Source of the DNA: an uncultured Oscillospiraceae bacterium
Lineage (GTDB): Bacteria; Bacillota; Clostridia; Oscillospirales; Oscillospiraceae
Reading direction: 5' to 3'
Length of the DNA: 64,000 nucleotides
NCBI GenBank assembly: GCA_934512135.1
Contig: CAKSWT010000008.1
Span: 1 to 64,000, forward strand
Positions 46,771 through 56,016 of the stretch are shown piece after piece (the first letter of the stretch is position 1; each line of letters starts with the position of its first letter). The position numbers and the translations under genes were made by a program. The notes beneath the pieces were generated by a model that was given only the letters and a program-made list of their open reading frames with translations, was not told where the DNA came from and made no database searches.

Positions 46771-48120
46771 ATGGTACATACTTTTTCTGTGCTGGGATGC
46801 TACATTGCAGTGGACGTGAACAGTGGTGCGGTGCATGTGCTGGACCAGCTGAGTTATCGGCTGCTGGAGGCCGCCGGAGACCATCCGGAAACCATGCCGG
46901 TGCTGCCGGATGTGGACCAGAAGGAGGCAGAGGCTGCTTGGGGTGAGCTGATGGAGCTGAAGGAACAGGGGTTGCTGTTTACACCTATGGACTATGTGGA
47001 CCCGGCAGAGGCTGTGCCCAAGGATGCGCCGGTAAAGGCACTGTGTCTCCACGTTTCCCATGACTGTAATCTCCGGTGCAAGTACTGCTTCGCATCCACT
47101 GGCGATTTTGGTACCGGCCGGAAGATTATGCCCCCGGAGGTGGCGAAGCAGGCCATCGACTGGGTGGTGAAGAAATCCGGAAAGCGCCATAATATCGAAG
47201 TGGACTTCTTTGGCGGCGAGCCGCTGATGGCTATGGATACGGTGAAGGCGACAGTGGAATATGCCCGGGCCCATGAGGAAGAATGGGGCAAGCATTTTCG
47301 GTTTACCATGACCACCAACGGTGTTCTGCTCAGCGACGAGTATATCAAGTACTTTAACGAGAACATGGACAACTGCGTGCTGTCCTTGGATGGCCGGAAA
47401 GAGGTCAATGATAGAAACCGTCTCACGGTCAACGGCAAGGGGAGCTATGACTATATTGTGCCGAAGTTCCTGAAGCTCATTGAGCAGCGGGATAAGAACA
47501 AGGACTACTATGTCCGCGGTACCTTTACCCGGGACAATCTGGATTTCTCCAACGATGTCCTGAGCATCGCGGATCTTGGGGTGGACAGCATCTCTGTGGA
47601 GCCGGTCACTGCGGAGGATTCGGATCCTTACAGCCTCCGGGAGCAGGATCTGCCCCAGATCTTCTCGGAGTATGAGAAGCTGGCGAAGATTATGCTGAAG
47701 CGGAAGGATTTTAATTTCTTCCACTTCAACGTGGATCTGAGCCAGGGGCCCTGCGTCATCAAGCGGATGCGGGGCTGCGGTGCCGGATGTGAATATGTGG
47801 CGGTGACGCCCGATGGCGAGCTCTATCCCTGTCACCAGTTCGTAGGGAAGGAGGAGTACCGGATGGGCAGCGTCCTGACCGGGGACTTCGACCAGGAGAT
47901 TGCGGACCGGTTCGCAGGACTCAATATCTACACCCGGGAGGACTGTCAGAGCTGTTGGGCACGGTTCTACTGCAGCGGCGGATGCTCTGCGGCGAACCTC
48001 AACGCCAACGGCGACATGAGAAAACCCTATCAGCTGGGCTGCGATATGCAGAAGAAACGTCTGGAGTGTGCCATTGCCATGAAGGCAATTGAAGCCGGCG
48101 CTGCAGAAATTCCGGAATAA
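46771..48120 (+). CDS. scfB: SCIFF peptide maturase, radical SAM SPASM protein
   Basis: A 449-aa radical SAM enzyme that crosslinks the Cys of SCIFF. After a RiPP-recognition N-terminal domain (1-90), the radical SAM cluster motif is CNLRCKYCFAS near residue 97 (CxxxCxxC), with FGGEPLM near 150; the SPASM region has CVIKRMRGCGAGCEYVAVTPDGELYPCHQFVG from about 330 (in fragments) and CQSCWARFYCSGGC near 395, ligands for two more 4Fe-4S clusters. Downstream of scfA as always. Confidence 0.96.
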   Translation: MVHTFSVLGCYIAVDVNSGAVHVLDQLSYRLLEAAGDHPETMPVLPDVDQKEAEAAWGELMELKEQGLLFTPMDYVDPAEAVPKDAPVKALCLHVSHDCNLRCKYCFASTGDFGTGRKIMPPEVAKQAIDWVVKKSGKRHNIEVDFFGGEPLMAMDTVKATVEYARAHEEEWGKHFRFTMTTNGVLLSDEYIKYFNENMDNCVLSLDGRKEVNDRNRLTVNGKGSYDYIVPKFLKLIEQRDKNKDYYVRGTFTRDNLDFSNDVLSIADLGVDSISVEPVTAEDSDPYSLREQDLPQIFSEYEKLAKIMLKRKDFNFFHFNVDLSQGPCVIKRMRGCGAGCEYVAVTPDGELYPCHQFVGKEEYRMGSVLTGDFDQEIADRFAGLNIYTREDCQSCWARFYCSGGCSAANLNANGDMRKPYQLGCDMQKKRLECAIAMKAIEAGAAEIPE

Positions 48121-48139
48121 TCGAAGAAGTAAATAAAAT

Positions 48140-48179
48140 TCACGCCCCGTGCAGGAATGCATGGGGCGTGATTCATTTT
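48140..48179 (+). terminator. intrinsic terminator after scfB
   Basis: A 14-bp stem with one G-U pair (TCACGCCCCGTGCA / TGCATGGGGCGTGA, loop GGAA) followed by TTCATTTTC. Confidence 0.8.
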
Positions 48180-48180
48180 C

Positions 48181-48457
48181 TATATTCGGTGTAATTTCAA
48201 GGGGTTCGACCACAAGATATGGAGAAAAGACCGTCCAAACGTAGCTCCGAGTTACGGAGTTTACATAATGGAGTAAACATAATATTTTGGCATAATGAAC
48301 AAAAAATCAAAAAAGGATTGATATTTCAGCTGGTTTAAGGTATATTATGTATGCAAAGGAAGAATGACGTTGTGCATAAGTCTGTGGAAAAAATAATTTT
48401 CCACAACATATGGTATACAGAGTCGGCTGTCCCCATAGCATCTATGGGGGGATGACC
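48181..48457 (+). other. AT-rich leader region with DnaA-box-like inverted repeat
   Basis: About 280 bp without a gene. It holds a promoter (48318-48346) and, at 48383-48405, the perfect inverted repeat TGTGGAAAA / TTTTCCACA with a 5-nt loop, each arm one base from the DnaA box. A second short repeat GAGTTTACATAATGGAGTAAACAT lies near 48257-48280 in fragments. No replication gene is near. Confidence 0.5.
48318..48346 (+). promoter_or_regulatory. promoter of the SpoIIM-like gene
   Basis: TTGATA (48318-48323), 17-bp spacer, TATATT (48341-48346), 112 bp before the start codon. Confidence 0.65.
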
Positions 48458-49006
48458 ATGACAAGGGAATTGCCGTTTGCGCGTCCTGAAAATGAGGCGA
48501 GCCGGGCCAACATACTGAATTTTTTCCTGTTTTTGACGGGTGCGACCCTGGGTGCGGTTCTGACGACAGCCGGGGCTGAAGCGCTGGGGGCAGATGCCTG
48601 GCCACTGGCACAGCAGAATCCGTTTGGACAGATATTGCTGGCGGACGGGAGACTTTTGGTCCTGCTGTGGCTGTTGGCAAACATGCCTGTGGGCGCCATG
48701 CTGGTGCCGCCGCTGATGGGGCTGGAAGGGGTCCTCTATGGCGGGGCCTTCGCCTTTGTGACTGCACATCTGGGTGCGTTTGGAGCCGGGCTTCTAGCGG
48801 TGAAGTGGATGTTCCGGCTCTTGCTGGTGCTGCCCTATGGATTCCTGCTGGGGGCCTGGTCAGTGGGGCGAAGCCTGCGGAGGACAAGCGCCGAAGGCGG
48901 ACGGGTGCTGCTGGCAACGGCGGCGGTGCTGCTGGTGGCGGCGCTGCTGGAGTACGAGGTGGCCGGCCGGCTTGCGGCGGCCTATTATTTGAAGTTCGGA
49001 GTATGA
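48458..49006 (+). CDS. polytopic membrane protein, possibly SpoIIM-like
   Basis: A 182-aa protein with about five hydrophobic segments (residues near 20-45, 63-80, 90-110, 118-135, 148-170) and few charged loops. Size, topology and its place directly before xerD resemble stage II sporulation protein M of Bacillus, which takes part in engulfment; the sequence similarity I see is weak, so the name is only a suggestion. ATG 48458 has GGGGGGATG ahead. It probably shares a transcript with xerD. Confidence 0.45.
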   Translation: MTRELPFARPENEASRANILNFFLFLTGATLGAVLTTAGAEALGADAWPLAQQNPFGQILLADGRLLVLLWLLANMPVGAMLVPPLMGLEGVLYGGAFAFVTAHLGAFGAGLLAVKWMFRLLLVLPYGFLLGAWSVGRSLRRTSAEGGRVLLATAAVLLVAALLEYEVAGRLAAAYYLKFGV

Positions 49007-49013
49007 TTACGGT

Positions 49014-49898
49014 ATGAAGACACATCTTGCTGCGTATCAGCACTATTTGGAAACCGAAAAACACGCCTCTGCCAACACAATCTCCTCCTACATGCGGGAT
49101 CTAAGGCAGTTTGCGTCATATTCCGAGGAACGACAGCTGCAAGTGGAGACAGTCACCCAGGGAAATGTCAGTACATACCTGGATTATCTGGCCGGTCAGG
49201 GGAAGTCCAACGCCACAGTATCCCGGTGCCTGGCCTCGCTTAAGGGCTTTTTTGGGTATCTCCTCCGGGAGGGCATTGTGGATGTCAATCCGGCCATTCA
49301 TGTGGCCACGGCCAAAGCGGAGAAAAAGCTCCCCCAGGTCCTCACCGGCAAGGAGGTAGAGCGGCTGCTGGCCCAGCCCAAGTGCACCGATATGAAGGGC
49401 TACCGGGACAAGGCTATGCTGGAGCTGCTTTATGCCACCGGCATCCGGGTCACGGAGCTGATTTCGCTGAACATCTCCGATGTGAACCTCACCGGAAGTT
49501 TCATCCACTGCGAAAGCAAAGGAAAGGAGCGGATTATTCCGCTGTATCCTGCGGCGGTGGACGCCCTGGCAGTCTACATTCAGAACATCCGCCCGCAGAT
49601 GATTGCGGACATGGACGAGACGGCGCTGTTTGTCAATGTCAGCGGCGACCGCATGAGCCGCCAGGGGTTTTGGAAGATCGTCAAGAGCTATCAGGAGAAG
49701 GCTCACATCGACAAGGATATTACGCCGCACACCCTGCGGCACAGCTTTGCCACGCATCTGCTGGAAAACGGTGCGGATCTCCGTTCCATTCAGGAGATGA
49801 TGGGCCACAGCGACATTTCCTCTACCCAGGTTTATGCGCAGCTGGTGAAGCAGCATCTAAAGAGCGTATATAATAAGAGTCATCCCAAGGCTATTTAA
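49014..49898 (+). CDS. xerD: site-specific tyrosine recombinase XerD
   Basis: A 294-aa tyrosine recombinase that resolves chromosome dimers at dif. N-terminal SAM-like domain (residues 1-85, YLETEKHASANTISSYMRDL near 11), then the catalytic domain: Arg in ATGIRVTELISL near 147, Lys in ESKGKERIIPL near 171, HTLRHSFATHLL near 243, His in MMGHSDISST near 265 and Tyr in QVYAQL near 276. Length is standard for XerC/XerD. It lies just 7 bp after the membrane protein. Confidence 0.93.
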   Translation: MKTHLAAYQHYLETEKHASANTISSYMRDLRQFASYSEERQLQVETVTQGNVSTYLDYLAGQGKSNATVSRCLASLKGFFGYLLREGIVDVNPAIHVATAKAEKKLPQVLTGKEVERLLAQPKCTDMKGYRDKAMLELLYATGIRVTELISLNISDVNLTGSFIHCESKGKERIIPLYPAAVDALAVYIQNIRPQMIADMDETALFVNVSGDRMSRQGFWKIVKSYQEKAHIDKDITPHTLRHSFATHLLENGADLRSIQEMMGHSDISSTQVYAQLVKQHLKSVYNKSHPKAI

Positions 49899-49903
49899 AA
49901 TCC

Positions 49904-49933
49904 GCCCGACCGCGCCTTTTTGTGCGGCCGGGC
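49904..49933 (+). terminator. hairpin after xerD
   Basis: A 10-bp imperfect stem (GCCCGACCGC / GCGGCCGGGC) with an inner T-rich loop, followed by CTTCGCCTGTTTT. Confidence 0.5.
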
Positions 49934-49963
49934 CTTCGCCTGTTTTCGGGCCGGAATCAGATG

Positions 49964-49992
49964 TTGCAAAGTGGAAAAAGATTTGATATAAT
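49964..49992 (+). promoter_or_regulatory. promoter of yicC and downstream genes
   Basis: TTGCAA (49964-49969), 17-bp spacer, perfect TATAAT (49987-49992), 29 bp before yicC. Confidence 0.75.
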
Positions 49993-50021
49993 GAGGTAAT
50001 CGCCTTGAGAGGATGATAACC

Positions 50022-50900
50022 ATGATAAAAAGCATGACAGGCTATGGCCGCGCCCAGGGGAGCTTCTCCGGCGGCGAGATCTTGGTGGAGGTTAAATCCG
50101 TCAACAACCGGTATCTCGACTGCGGCGTAAAGCTGCCACGGGTCTATGCCTTTGCGGAGGAGGCTATCAAAGGTCTGGTTCAGCATACGATTTCCCGGGG
50201 CAAGGTGGACGTGTTTGTCAATATCAATGCCGCCGGCGCCCAGAATATGAAGATTTCGCTGAATGCCCCGGTGGTAGAGGGATATCTTGCCGCACTGCAT
50301 CAGCTTACGGAGCAGTATGGTGTCCAGGATGATATTTCCGTGAGCACCCTGGCTCGGATGAATGACCTGTTCCTGGTGGAAAAACAGGAGGAGGACGAGA
50401 AGGAGGTCCAGGATGCCCTCTTGGCGGTGGTGGCCCAGGCGCTGTCTGCCTTTGACGCCATGCGGACCGCAGAGGGACAGGCCCTGAAGGAGGATCTTCT
50501 TCAGAAGGCCGACGAGGTATTGGATATGGTGGCCCTGGTGGAGGCCCGGAGTCCTGTAACTGTGGAGGCCTATCGACAGCGTCTTACCGCCAAAATGCTT
50601 GAGGTGCTGGAGAATGCGGCGGTGGACGAGGCACGGATTATTCAGGAGGCTGCCATTTATGCGGACAAGGTTGCCGTGGACGAGGAGACTGTCCGGCTTC
50701 GGAGCCATGTGGATCAAATGCGCACCATGCTCTCAGAGGGAGGCGTCATTGGGCGGAAGCTGGACTTCCTGCTGCAGGAGATGAACCGGGAGGCCAATAC
50801 CATCGGCTCCAAAGGAAACGATGTGGAGCAGGCCCGGAATGTGGTGAACATCAAGTCTCAGCTGGAGAAAATCCGGGAGCAGATTCAAAATATCGAGTAG
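50022..50900 (+). CDS. yicC: YicC family endoribonuclease
   Basis: A 292-aa protein of the YicC/YloC family, a RNA endonuclease that can influence small-RNA turnover. N-terminal MIKSMTGYGRAQGSFSGGEILVEVKSVNNRYLDCGVKLP (in fragments) and C-terminal GRKLDFLLQEMNREANTIGSKGNDVE are the two hallmark blocks (about residues 1-40 and 245-275). First gene of the remA-gmk-rpoZ-priA cluster. GAGAGGATGATAACC precedes ATG 50022. Confidence 0.93.
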   Translation: MIKSMTGYGRAQGSFSGGEILVEVKSVNNRYLDCGVKLPRVYAFAEEAIKGLVQHTISRGKVDVFVNINAAGAQNMKISLNAPVVEGYLAALHQLTEQYGVQDDISVSTLARMNDLFLVEKQEEDEKEVQDALLAVVAQALSAFDAMRTAEGQALKEDLLQKADEVLDMVALVEARSPVTVEAYRQRLTAKMLEVLENAAVDEARIIQEAAIYADKVAVDEETVRLRSHVDQMRTMLSEGGVIGRKLDFLLQEMNREANTIGSKGNDVEQARNVVNIKSQLEKIREQIQNIE

Positions 50901-50911
50901 GAGTCCTGCCG

Positions 50912-51175
50912 ATGAAACTCATGAATATTGGCTTTGGCAATATGGTTTCGGCAGATCGTCTGCTGACAGTGGTGTCGCCGGATGCGGCGCCCATTAAGCG
51001 CCTGGTTCAGGAGGCTCGGGAGCACGGCATGCTCATCGATGCCAGCTGTGGCAGAAAGACAAAGGCTGTGCTGGTGATGGATACCGATCATGTGATTCTG
51101 TCGGGACTGTCCACAGAGGTGATTGCCAGGCGGGCAGGATTTGACGTGACTGAGGAGCAGACAGAGGAGGAGTAG
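50912..51175 (+). CDS. remA: extracellular matrix/regulatory protein RemA (DUF370)
   Basis: An 87-aa protein of the RemA/DUF370 family. MKLMNIGFGNMVSADRLLTVVSPDAAPIKRL and DASCGRKTKAVLVMDTDHVILS (in fragments) are the conserved blocks. In Bacillus RemA activates biofilm matrix genes by a ring-like DNA-binding complex; here it sits between yicC and gmk as in most Firmicutes, which suggests a more general role. Confidence 0.94.
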   Translation: MKLMNIGFGNMVSADRLLTVVSPDAAPIKRLVQEAREHGMLIDASCGRKTKAVLVMDTDHVILSGLSTEVIARRAGFDVTEEQTEEE

Positions 51176-51177
51176 GG

Positions 51178-51783
51178 ATGGAACGCGGAAAGCTGCTTGT
51201 GATCTCGGGGCCGTCCGGCGTGGGGAAAAGTACGGCCATTGGGGCGGTACGCAGCCGTCACCCGGAGATGTTTTTTTCCATCTCCGCCACAACACGGCCC
51301 AGACGGGCCGGAGATGAGGATGGCGTGACTTATTGGTTCAAGACCCGGGAAGAATTTGAGCAGATGGTTGCCGACGGCGCATTTTATGAGCATGCGGAAT
51401 ATGCCGGGAACTGCTACGGAACGCCCAAAGCTCCGGTGGAGGAACGACTCAGCCGGGGGATCGACGTGATTATGGATATTGATGTGCAGGGGGCGCTCCA
51501 GATTCAGGAGCGCTGTGAGGACGCAGTGCTGATTTTCCTGGTGGCACCCTCCTATGCCCAGCTGGAGCGTCGGCTTCGGGGCCGTGGGGATACCTCTGAG
51601 GCAGATATGGAACGCCGGCTCAGCAAGGTTCGCTGGGAGTATTCCCAGGCGCCCCAATACGATTATATTGTGATTTCCGATACGCTGGAGCGTACCGTGA
51701 ATGATATAGAGTGCATTCTGACGGCGGAGAAGCTCCGTGCCGGAAGAAAGATGAAATTACTGCAAATGGAGGAATCATTATGA
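51178..51783 (+). CDS. gmk: guanylate kinase
   Basis: A 201-aa enzyme that phosphorylates GMP to GDP. P-loop ISGPSGVGKSTAI near residue 9, SATTRPRRAGDEDGVTYWF near 38 (GMP binding), and IDVQGALQI near 98. Two bp after remA; the stop codon overlaps the rpoZ start (ATGA-type). Confidence 0.97.
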   Translation: MERGKLLVISGPSGVGKSTAIGAVRSRHPEMFFSISATTRPRRAGDEDGVTYWFKTREEFEQMVADGAFYEHAEYAGNCYGTPKAPVEERLSRGIDVIMDIDVQGALQIQERCEDAVLIFLVAPSYAQLERRLRGRGDTSEADMERRLSKVRWEYSQAPQYDYIVISDTLERTVNDIECILTAEKLRAGRKMKLLQMEESL

Positions 51784-51989
51784 TGCTGTATCCACCGGTC
51801 CCTCAGATGCTCAAGAGCGTCAAGAGCCGTTATCTTTTGGTGAATGTGATTGCGCGGCGGGCCCGCCAGATCGCCATTGAGGCGGAGGAGTTTAAGGTCC
51901 CCCTGGACAAGAAGCCTGTAAGTCAGGCCATCGACGAGATTGCCGAAGGAAAGATCACAGCGGAAGTGAAGGACGAATACCTGCGCTGA
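51780..51989 (+). CDS. rpoZ: RNA polymerase omega subunit
   Basis: A 69-aa omega subunit: MMLYPPVPQMLKSVKSRYLLVNVIARRARQIAIEA (in fragments), VPLDKKPVSQAIDEIAEGKI. The SRYLLV-N-x-A-x-RARQ motif is diagnostic. It begins within the gmk stop codon; GGAGGA is upstream. Confidence 0.95.
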   Translation: MMLYPPVPQMLKSVKSRYLLVNVIARRARQIAIEAEEFKVPLDKKPVSQAIDEIAEGKITAEVKDEYLR

Positions 51990-52010
51990 GCTTGGCGGAA
52001 GACTGATCCT

Positions 52011-52056
52011 GCCTCGCGCCGGGGCCTGAAGGATCAGGCTGCGGCGGGAGGCTTTT
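52011..52056 (+). terminator. hairpin between rpoZ and priA
   Basis: An 11-bp stem with one mismatch (GCCTCGCGCCG / CGGCGGGAGGC, large loop) followed by TTTTGTCC. Probably a partial terminator that lowers priA. Confidence 0.5.
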
Positions 52057-52083
52057 GTCCGTACCGAGGAGGAGGCGGAAGAC

Positions 52084-54543
52084 ATGACTGTTGCAAAGAT
52101 CGTTGTGGCTGCCGCCGTGTATGCCATTGACAAGCCCTATGATTATCTGGTGCCGGAGACCCTGGTGGAGGCGGTGAAGCCGGGAATGCGGGTGGTGGTG
52201 CCCTTTGGAAAGGGAAACCGCCGTACCGAGGGCATAGTCCTGGGGCTGGAGCCTCTGACAGAGCGGCGAAACCTGAAGCTGGTGGAGTCGCTTTTGGATA
52301 CGGAACCGGTGCTGGACGGAACCATGCTTCGACTGGCTGCCTTCCTTCGGGAACGGTATTTTTGCACGTTTTTTGACGCAGTGCGGGCCATGCTTCCGGC
52401 GGGGCTCTGGTTCCACGCCAAGGACAAGGTGGTGCTCACTGCGTTGGGCCAGTCGGCGGAGCTGGAGGAGAAGCTAAAGCGTTCGCCGGAGGCCCGTCAG
52501 GTGGCCCAGTGCCTTCGGGATATGGGAGGTCAGGCGGAGGAAAAGGCCCTTCGAGACCAGCTTCCCCAGGAGGTCCTGGACAAGGGGATTGCGCAGCTTC
52601 TGAAAAAAAAGATGGTCATTTCAGAGGGGACGCTGGTCCGCAATGTGGGAGACAAGACGGAACAAATTGCCTCCCTGGCGGTGGATTCCGAAGAGGCAGA
52701 GGCCTACGCCAAGACCCGCCGCCGGGCGCCGATGCAGAAGGCGGTGCTGGATATGCTCTGCCTGCTGGGGAGCTGTTCCGTCAAGGAGCTGCGGTATTTT
52801 ACCGGTGCATCCACGGCCTCTGTCCGGGCCCTGGAGCAGGCGGGGGTCGTGACCCTGAGCCATCGGGAGCTGTTTCGGCGGCCGGAGTATCACAGGGGCC
52901 AAGGCCCTACGGTACTTCAGCTCAATGAGGAGCAGCAGCAAGCCTATGAGGGCATCCGACAGGATCTTGGGCCCGGAGGTAAGGTGAGCCTGCTGTACGG
53001 CGTCACCGGCAGCGGAAAGACCGTGGTCTACCTCCGTCTGATTGAAGACTGCCTGAAAATGGGCCGCAGCGCCCTGGTGCTGGTGCCGGAGATTGCGCTG
53101 ACGCCCCAGCTGATGGAGACGTTTATGGGCCAGTTTGGAGACCGGGTGGCGGTGCTCCACAGTGCCTTACAGATGGGACAGCGCTATGACGAGTGGAAGC
53201 GCATTCGGGCAGGAGAGGCCACCGTGGTGGTGGGGACTCGTTCGGCAGTGTTTGCGCCGCTGCGGGATCTGGGGCTGATTGTGGTGGATGAGGAGCATGA
53301 GCACACCTACAAGTCTGAAATGAACCCCAGATACCATGCCCGGGAGGCGGCCATTTGGCGGGGGATGCAGGAGCATGCGGCGGTGGTCCTGGGCTCGGCC
53401 ACGCCCAGCATGGAGTCCATGTACCTGGCCCAAAAGGGTACCTATCGGCTTTTTTCCATGACAGGCCGCTATGGAGGAAGGAGCCTTCCGCAGGTGGTGA
53501 TGGCAGATATGAAGGAGGAGCTGAAAAACGGCAATTCCTCGGCCATTTCTGCCCGACTTCGGGAGGAGATGGAGCAGAACTTTCAACGGGGAGAGCAGAC
53601 CATTCTCTATTTAAATCGCCGGGGGGCCAGCCGGACGGTGCTATGTCCCATATGCGGTCATGTGCCCAAATGTCCCCGCTGCTCGGTAAGCCTTACCTAT
53701 CACTCTGCCAATCGGCGGTTGATGTGCCACTACTGCGGCTATTCCGAGCCGGCTACGGGGCAGTGCCCCGTCTGCGGCAGCACCTATCGGCAGGTCGGCA
53801 CCGGTACCCAGAAGGTGGAGGAGGAGCTCCACAGCCTTTGGCCCTGGATTGAGACCATCCGGATGGACGCCGATACCGTCACCGCCACCAATCCCCACGA
53901 GCAGATTCTCCGACGGTTTCAACAGGAGAAGATCCCTGTGCTCATCGGGACCCAGATGGTCACCAAGGGACTGAATTTCCCCAATGTTACGCTGGTAGGG
54001 GTGCTGGACGGGGACAGCGCCCTGTACACCGACAACTTTCGGGCGGCGGAAAACACCTTTTCCAAGCTCACCCAGGTCATCGGCCGGGCCGGACGGGGTG
54101 AGGCCAGCGGACGGGCGGTGATTCAGACCATGACCCCGGAGAATCAGGTATTGCTCCAGGCGGCCAGCCAGGATTACGATGCCTTTTACGCTACGGAGCT
54201 GCCCCTGCGGCAGATTCGGGGATGTCCCCCTTTTGGAGACGTGTTCCAGGTGAAGTTCCTGGGAATGTTTGAAGGGGAAGTGGCCCAGGGTGCCCTTCGG
54301 TTCCGTCAGGCCCTGGGCAGTGCCTTGGGCCAGGGGGAATGGCGTCAGGAAAAGATTGTGGTGATGGGTCCGGCGCCATCTCCGGTGGTCCGGGTGATGA
54401 ACCGCTATCACTACCAGCTGACCATTTTGGCCAAAAATTCAAAGCAACTGCGCGCTCTGCTCTCCGTGCTACTAAAATGGTTTGCCGGAGACCGGGCCAA
54501 CGGACATATTACAGCTTGTGTGGACGTCAATCCCCTGAGCTGA
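52084..54543 (+). CDS. priA: primosomal protein N' (replication restart helicase PriA)
   Basis: An 819-aa 3'-5' helicase. N-terminal DNA-binding domain (to about 110), then a winged-helix region, helicase motif I GVTGSGKTVVYLRL near residue 300, DEEH-type motif IVVDEEHEHTYK near 397, zinc clusters CPICGHVPKCPRCSVSL near 522 and MCHYCGYSEPATGQCPVCGS near 550, and motif V/VI IGTQMVTKG and QVIGRAGRG near 630-675. Slightly longer than E. coli PriA. GAGGAGGAGG before ATG. Confidence 0.96.
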   Translation: MTVAKIVVAAAVYAIDKPYDYLVPETLVEAVKPGMRVVVPFGKGNRRTEGIVLGLEPLTERRNLKLVESLLDTEPVLDGTMLRLAAFLRERYFCTFFDAVRAMLPAGLWFHAKDKVVLTALGQSAELEEKLKRSPEARQVAQCLRDMGGQAEEKALRDQLPQEVLDKGIAQLLKKKMVISEGTLVRNVGDKTEQIASLAVDSEEAEAYAKTRRRAPMQKAVLDMLCLLGSCSVKELRYFTGASTASVRALEQAGVVTLSHRELFRRPEYHRGQGPTVLQLNEEQQQAYEGIRQDLGPGGKVSLLYGVTGSGKTVVYLRLIEDCLKMGRSALVLVPEIALTPQLMETFMGQFGDRVAVLHSALQMGQRYDEWKRIRAGEATVVVGTRSAVFAPLRDLGLIVVDEEHEHTYKSEMNPRYHAREAAIWRGMQEHAAVVLGSATPSMESMYLAQKGTYRLFSMTGRYGGRSLPQVVMADMKEELKNGNSSAISARLREEMEQNFQRGEQTILYLNRRGASRTVLCPICGHVPKCPRCSVSLTYHSANRRLMCHYCGYSEPATGQCPVCGSTYRQVGTGTQKVEEELHSLWPWIETIRMDADTVTATNPHEQILRRFQQEKIPVLIGTQMVTKGLNFPNVTLVGVLDGDSALYTDNFRAAENTFSKLTQVIGRAGRGEASGRAVIQTMTPENQVLLQAASQDYDAFYATELPLRQIRGCPPFGDVFQVKFLGMFEGEVAQGALRFRQALGSALGQGEWRQEKIVVMGPAPSPVVRVMNRYHYQLTILAKNSKQLRALLSVLLKWFAGDRANGHITACVDVNPLS

Positions 54544-54560
54544 GAGGGAGGAACAATCAA

Positions 54561-55076
54561 ATGGCACTAAGAACCATTCTGACAACGGAGCATGACGAGG
54601 CGGCCCTGCGGAAGCATTCCCGTCCGGTGACGGTATTTGACAGCCGGATTCACAAAATGCTCGATGACATGACCGAAACCCTAAAGGACTCCGGTGGCGT
54701 GGGACTGGCTGCGCCTCAGGTGGGCATTCTGCGGCGGATGGTGGTGATTGAGCGGGAGGACGGCTCTATTCTGGAGCTGATCAACCCCGAGGTGATCGCA
54801 ACAGAGGGAGAGCAGACCGGGGCAGAGGGATGCCTGAGTCTTCCCGGCGTCTGGGGAGAGGTGACCCGGCCTATGACCGTCACCGTGAAGGCCCTGGACC
54901 GGAACGGAAGTCCCTTCACCGAGACGGCCTCCGGCTTAATCGGCCGGTGCTTCGTGCATGAGTGCGAGCATTTGGACGGTATTCTGTTTGTAGATCGGGC
55001 CGATCACATCTTCACCCAGGAGGAGCTGGAGCAGATGGACGAGGACGCTCTGGAAGAGGAGGAGACGGAGGCGTGA
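54561..55076 (+). CDS. def: peptide deformylase
   Basis: A 171-aa Fe(II)/metal peptidase that removes the N-formyl group. All three motifs are present: GVGLAAPQVG near residue 44, EGCLSLPG near 88, and HECEHLDG near 131 (HExxH). An acidic tail EQMDEDALEEEETEA follows the domain. ATG 54561 with GAGGGAGGAACAA; it overlaps fmt by 4 bp. Confidence 0.97.
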   Translation: MALRTILTTEHDEAALRKHSRPVTVFDSRIHKMLDDMTETLKDSGGVGLAAPQVGILRRMVVIEREDGSILELINPEVIATEGEQTGAEGCLSLPGVWGEVTRPMTVTVKALDRNGSPFTETASGLIGRCFVHECEHLDGILFVDRADHIFTQEELEQMDEDALEEEETEA

Positions 55077-55996
55077 GGATTGTCTATATGGGCACTCCGG
55101 AGATTGCCCGGGTTTGCCTTCAGCGTATTTACGACGACGGCCACGAGATCGCCGGGGTCTACACCAAAATCGACACCCCCAAGAATCGGGGCATGAAGCT
55201 CACGCCGTCTCCCGTCAAAGAGTTTGCGGTGGAGCACGGTCTGACGGTGATCCAGCCGGCGACGTTTCGGGAGGACGCCGTGGTGGAGGCGCTGGAAGCG
55301 CTTCGGCCAGAGCTGATTTGCGTGGTGGCCTATGGGAAGATTCTGCCCCAGCGGGTGCTGGACATCCCCAAGTATGGATGCATCAACATTCATGCCAGCC
55401 TGCTGCCCAGCCTCCGGGGGGCAGGCCCCATTCAGTGGAGCATTTTAAACGGCGATCGGGAGACCGGCGTTACCGCCATGTACCTCTCCGCCGGGATGGA
55501 TGAGGGGGACATGATCGACAAGGTCGAGGTGCCTATAGACGATGAAGATACCACATCCACCCTTACGGATAAGCTGGCCCAGGCGGGGGCGGAGCTCCTT
55601 AGTAAAACCGTGGATGCCATTGCCGCCGGAACCGCCGGACGGACGCCCCAGGACCCGGAAAAGGCCACCTATGCGCCGATGCTCCGGAAGGATATGGCGC
55701 CCATCGACTGGACGAAGACGCCCCGAGAAATCTCCTGCCATGTGCGGGGAATGATTCCATGGCCGGTGGCCACGATGGAGTTGGGGGGCAAAATCTGTAA
55801 GGTCTACAGCGTGAAGTGCCTAGACAAAACCACGGACCGGCCTGACGGTACCCCGGTGGCCGTCACAAAGAAGGGCCTAGAGATGGCCTGCGGCGGCGGA
55901 CAGGTGATGCTGGTGGAAGAAATTCAGGCCCAGGGGGGCAAACGGATGCGTTGTGCGGATTATCTCCGCGGCCATCCCATTGCCATGGATCAATGA
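55073..55996 (+). CDS. fmt: methionyl-tRNA formyltransferase
   Basis: A 307-aa enzyme that formylates initiator Met-tRNA. RIVYMGTPEIARVCL at the start, the formyl-transfer loop YGKILPQRVLDIPKYGCINIHASLLPSLRGAGPIQWS from about residue 95 (in fragments), with N, H and D of the active site, and the C-terminal OB domain from about 205. GTG 55073 overlaps the def stop and has GGAGACGGAGG upstream. Confidence 0.96.
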   Translation: MRIVYMGTPEIARVCLQRIYDDGHEIAGVYTKIDTPKNRGMKLTPSPVKEFAVEHGLTVIQPATFREDAVVEALEALRPELICVVAYGKILPQRVLDIPKYGCINIHASLLPSLRGAGPIQWSILNGDRETGVTAMYLSAGMDEGDMIDKVEVPIDDEDTTSTLTDKLAQAGAELLSKTVDAIAAGTAGRTPQDPEKATYAPMLRKDMAPIDWTKTPREISCHVRGMIPWPVATMELGGKICKVYSVKCLDKTTDRPDGTPVAVTKKGLEMACGGGQVMLVEEIQAQGGKRMRCADYLRGHPIAMDQ

Positions 55997-56016
55997 CCAA
56001 GAAAGGAACGACAGCC

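Noticed and set aside
48383..48405. A chromosomal replication origin
   Set aside because: Only two box-like sites are present, with no dnaA, dnaN or DUE cluster in the vicinity.
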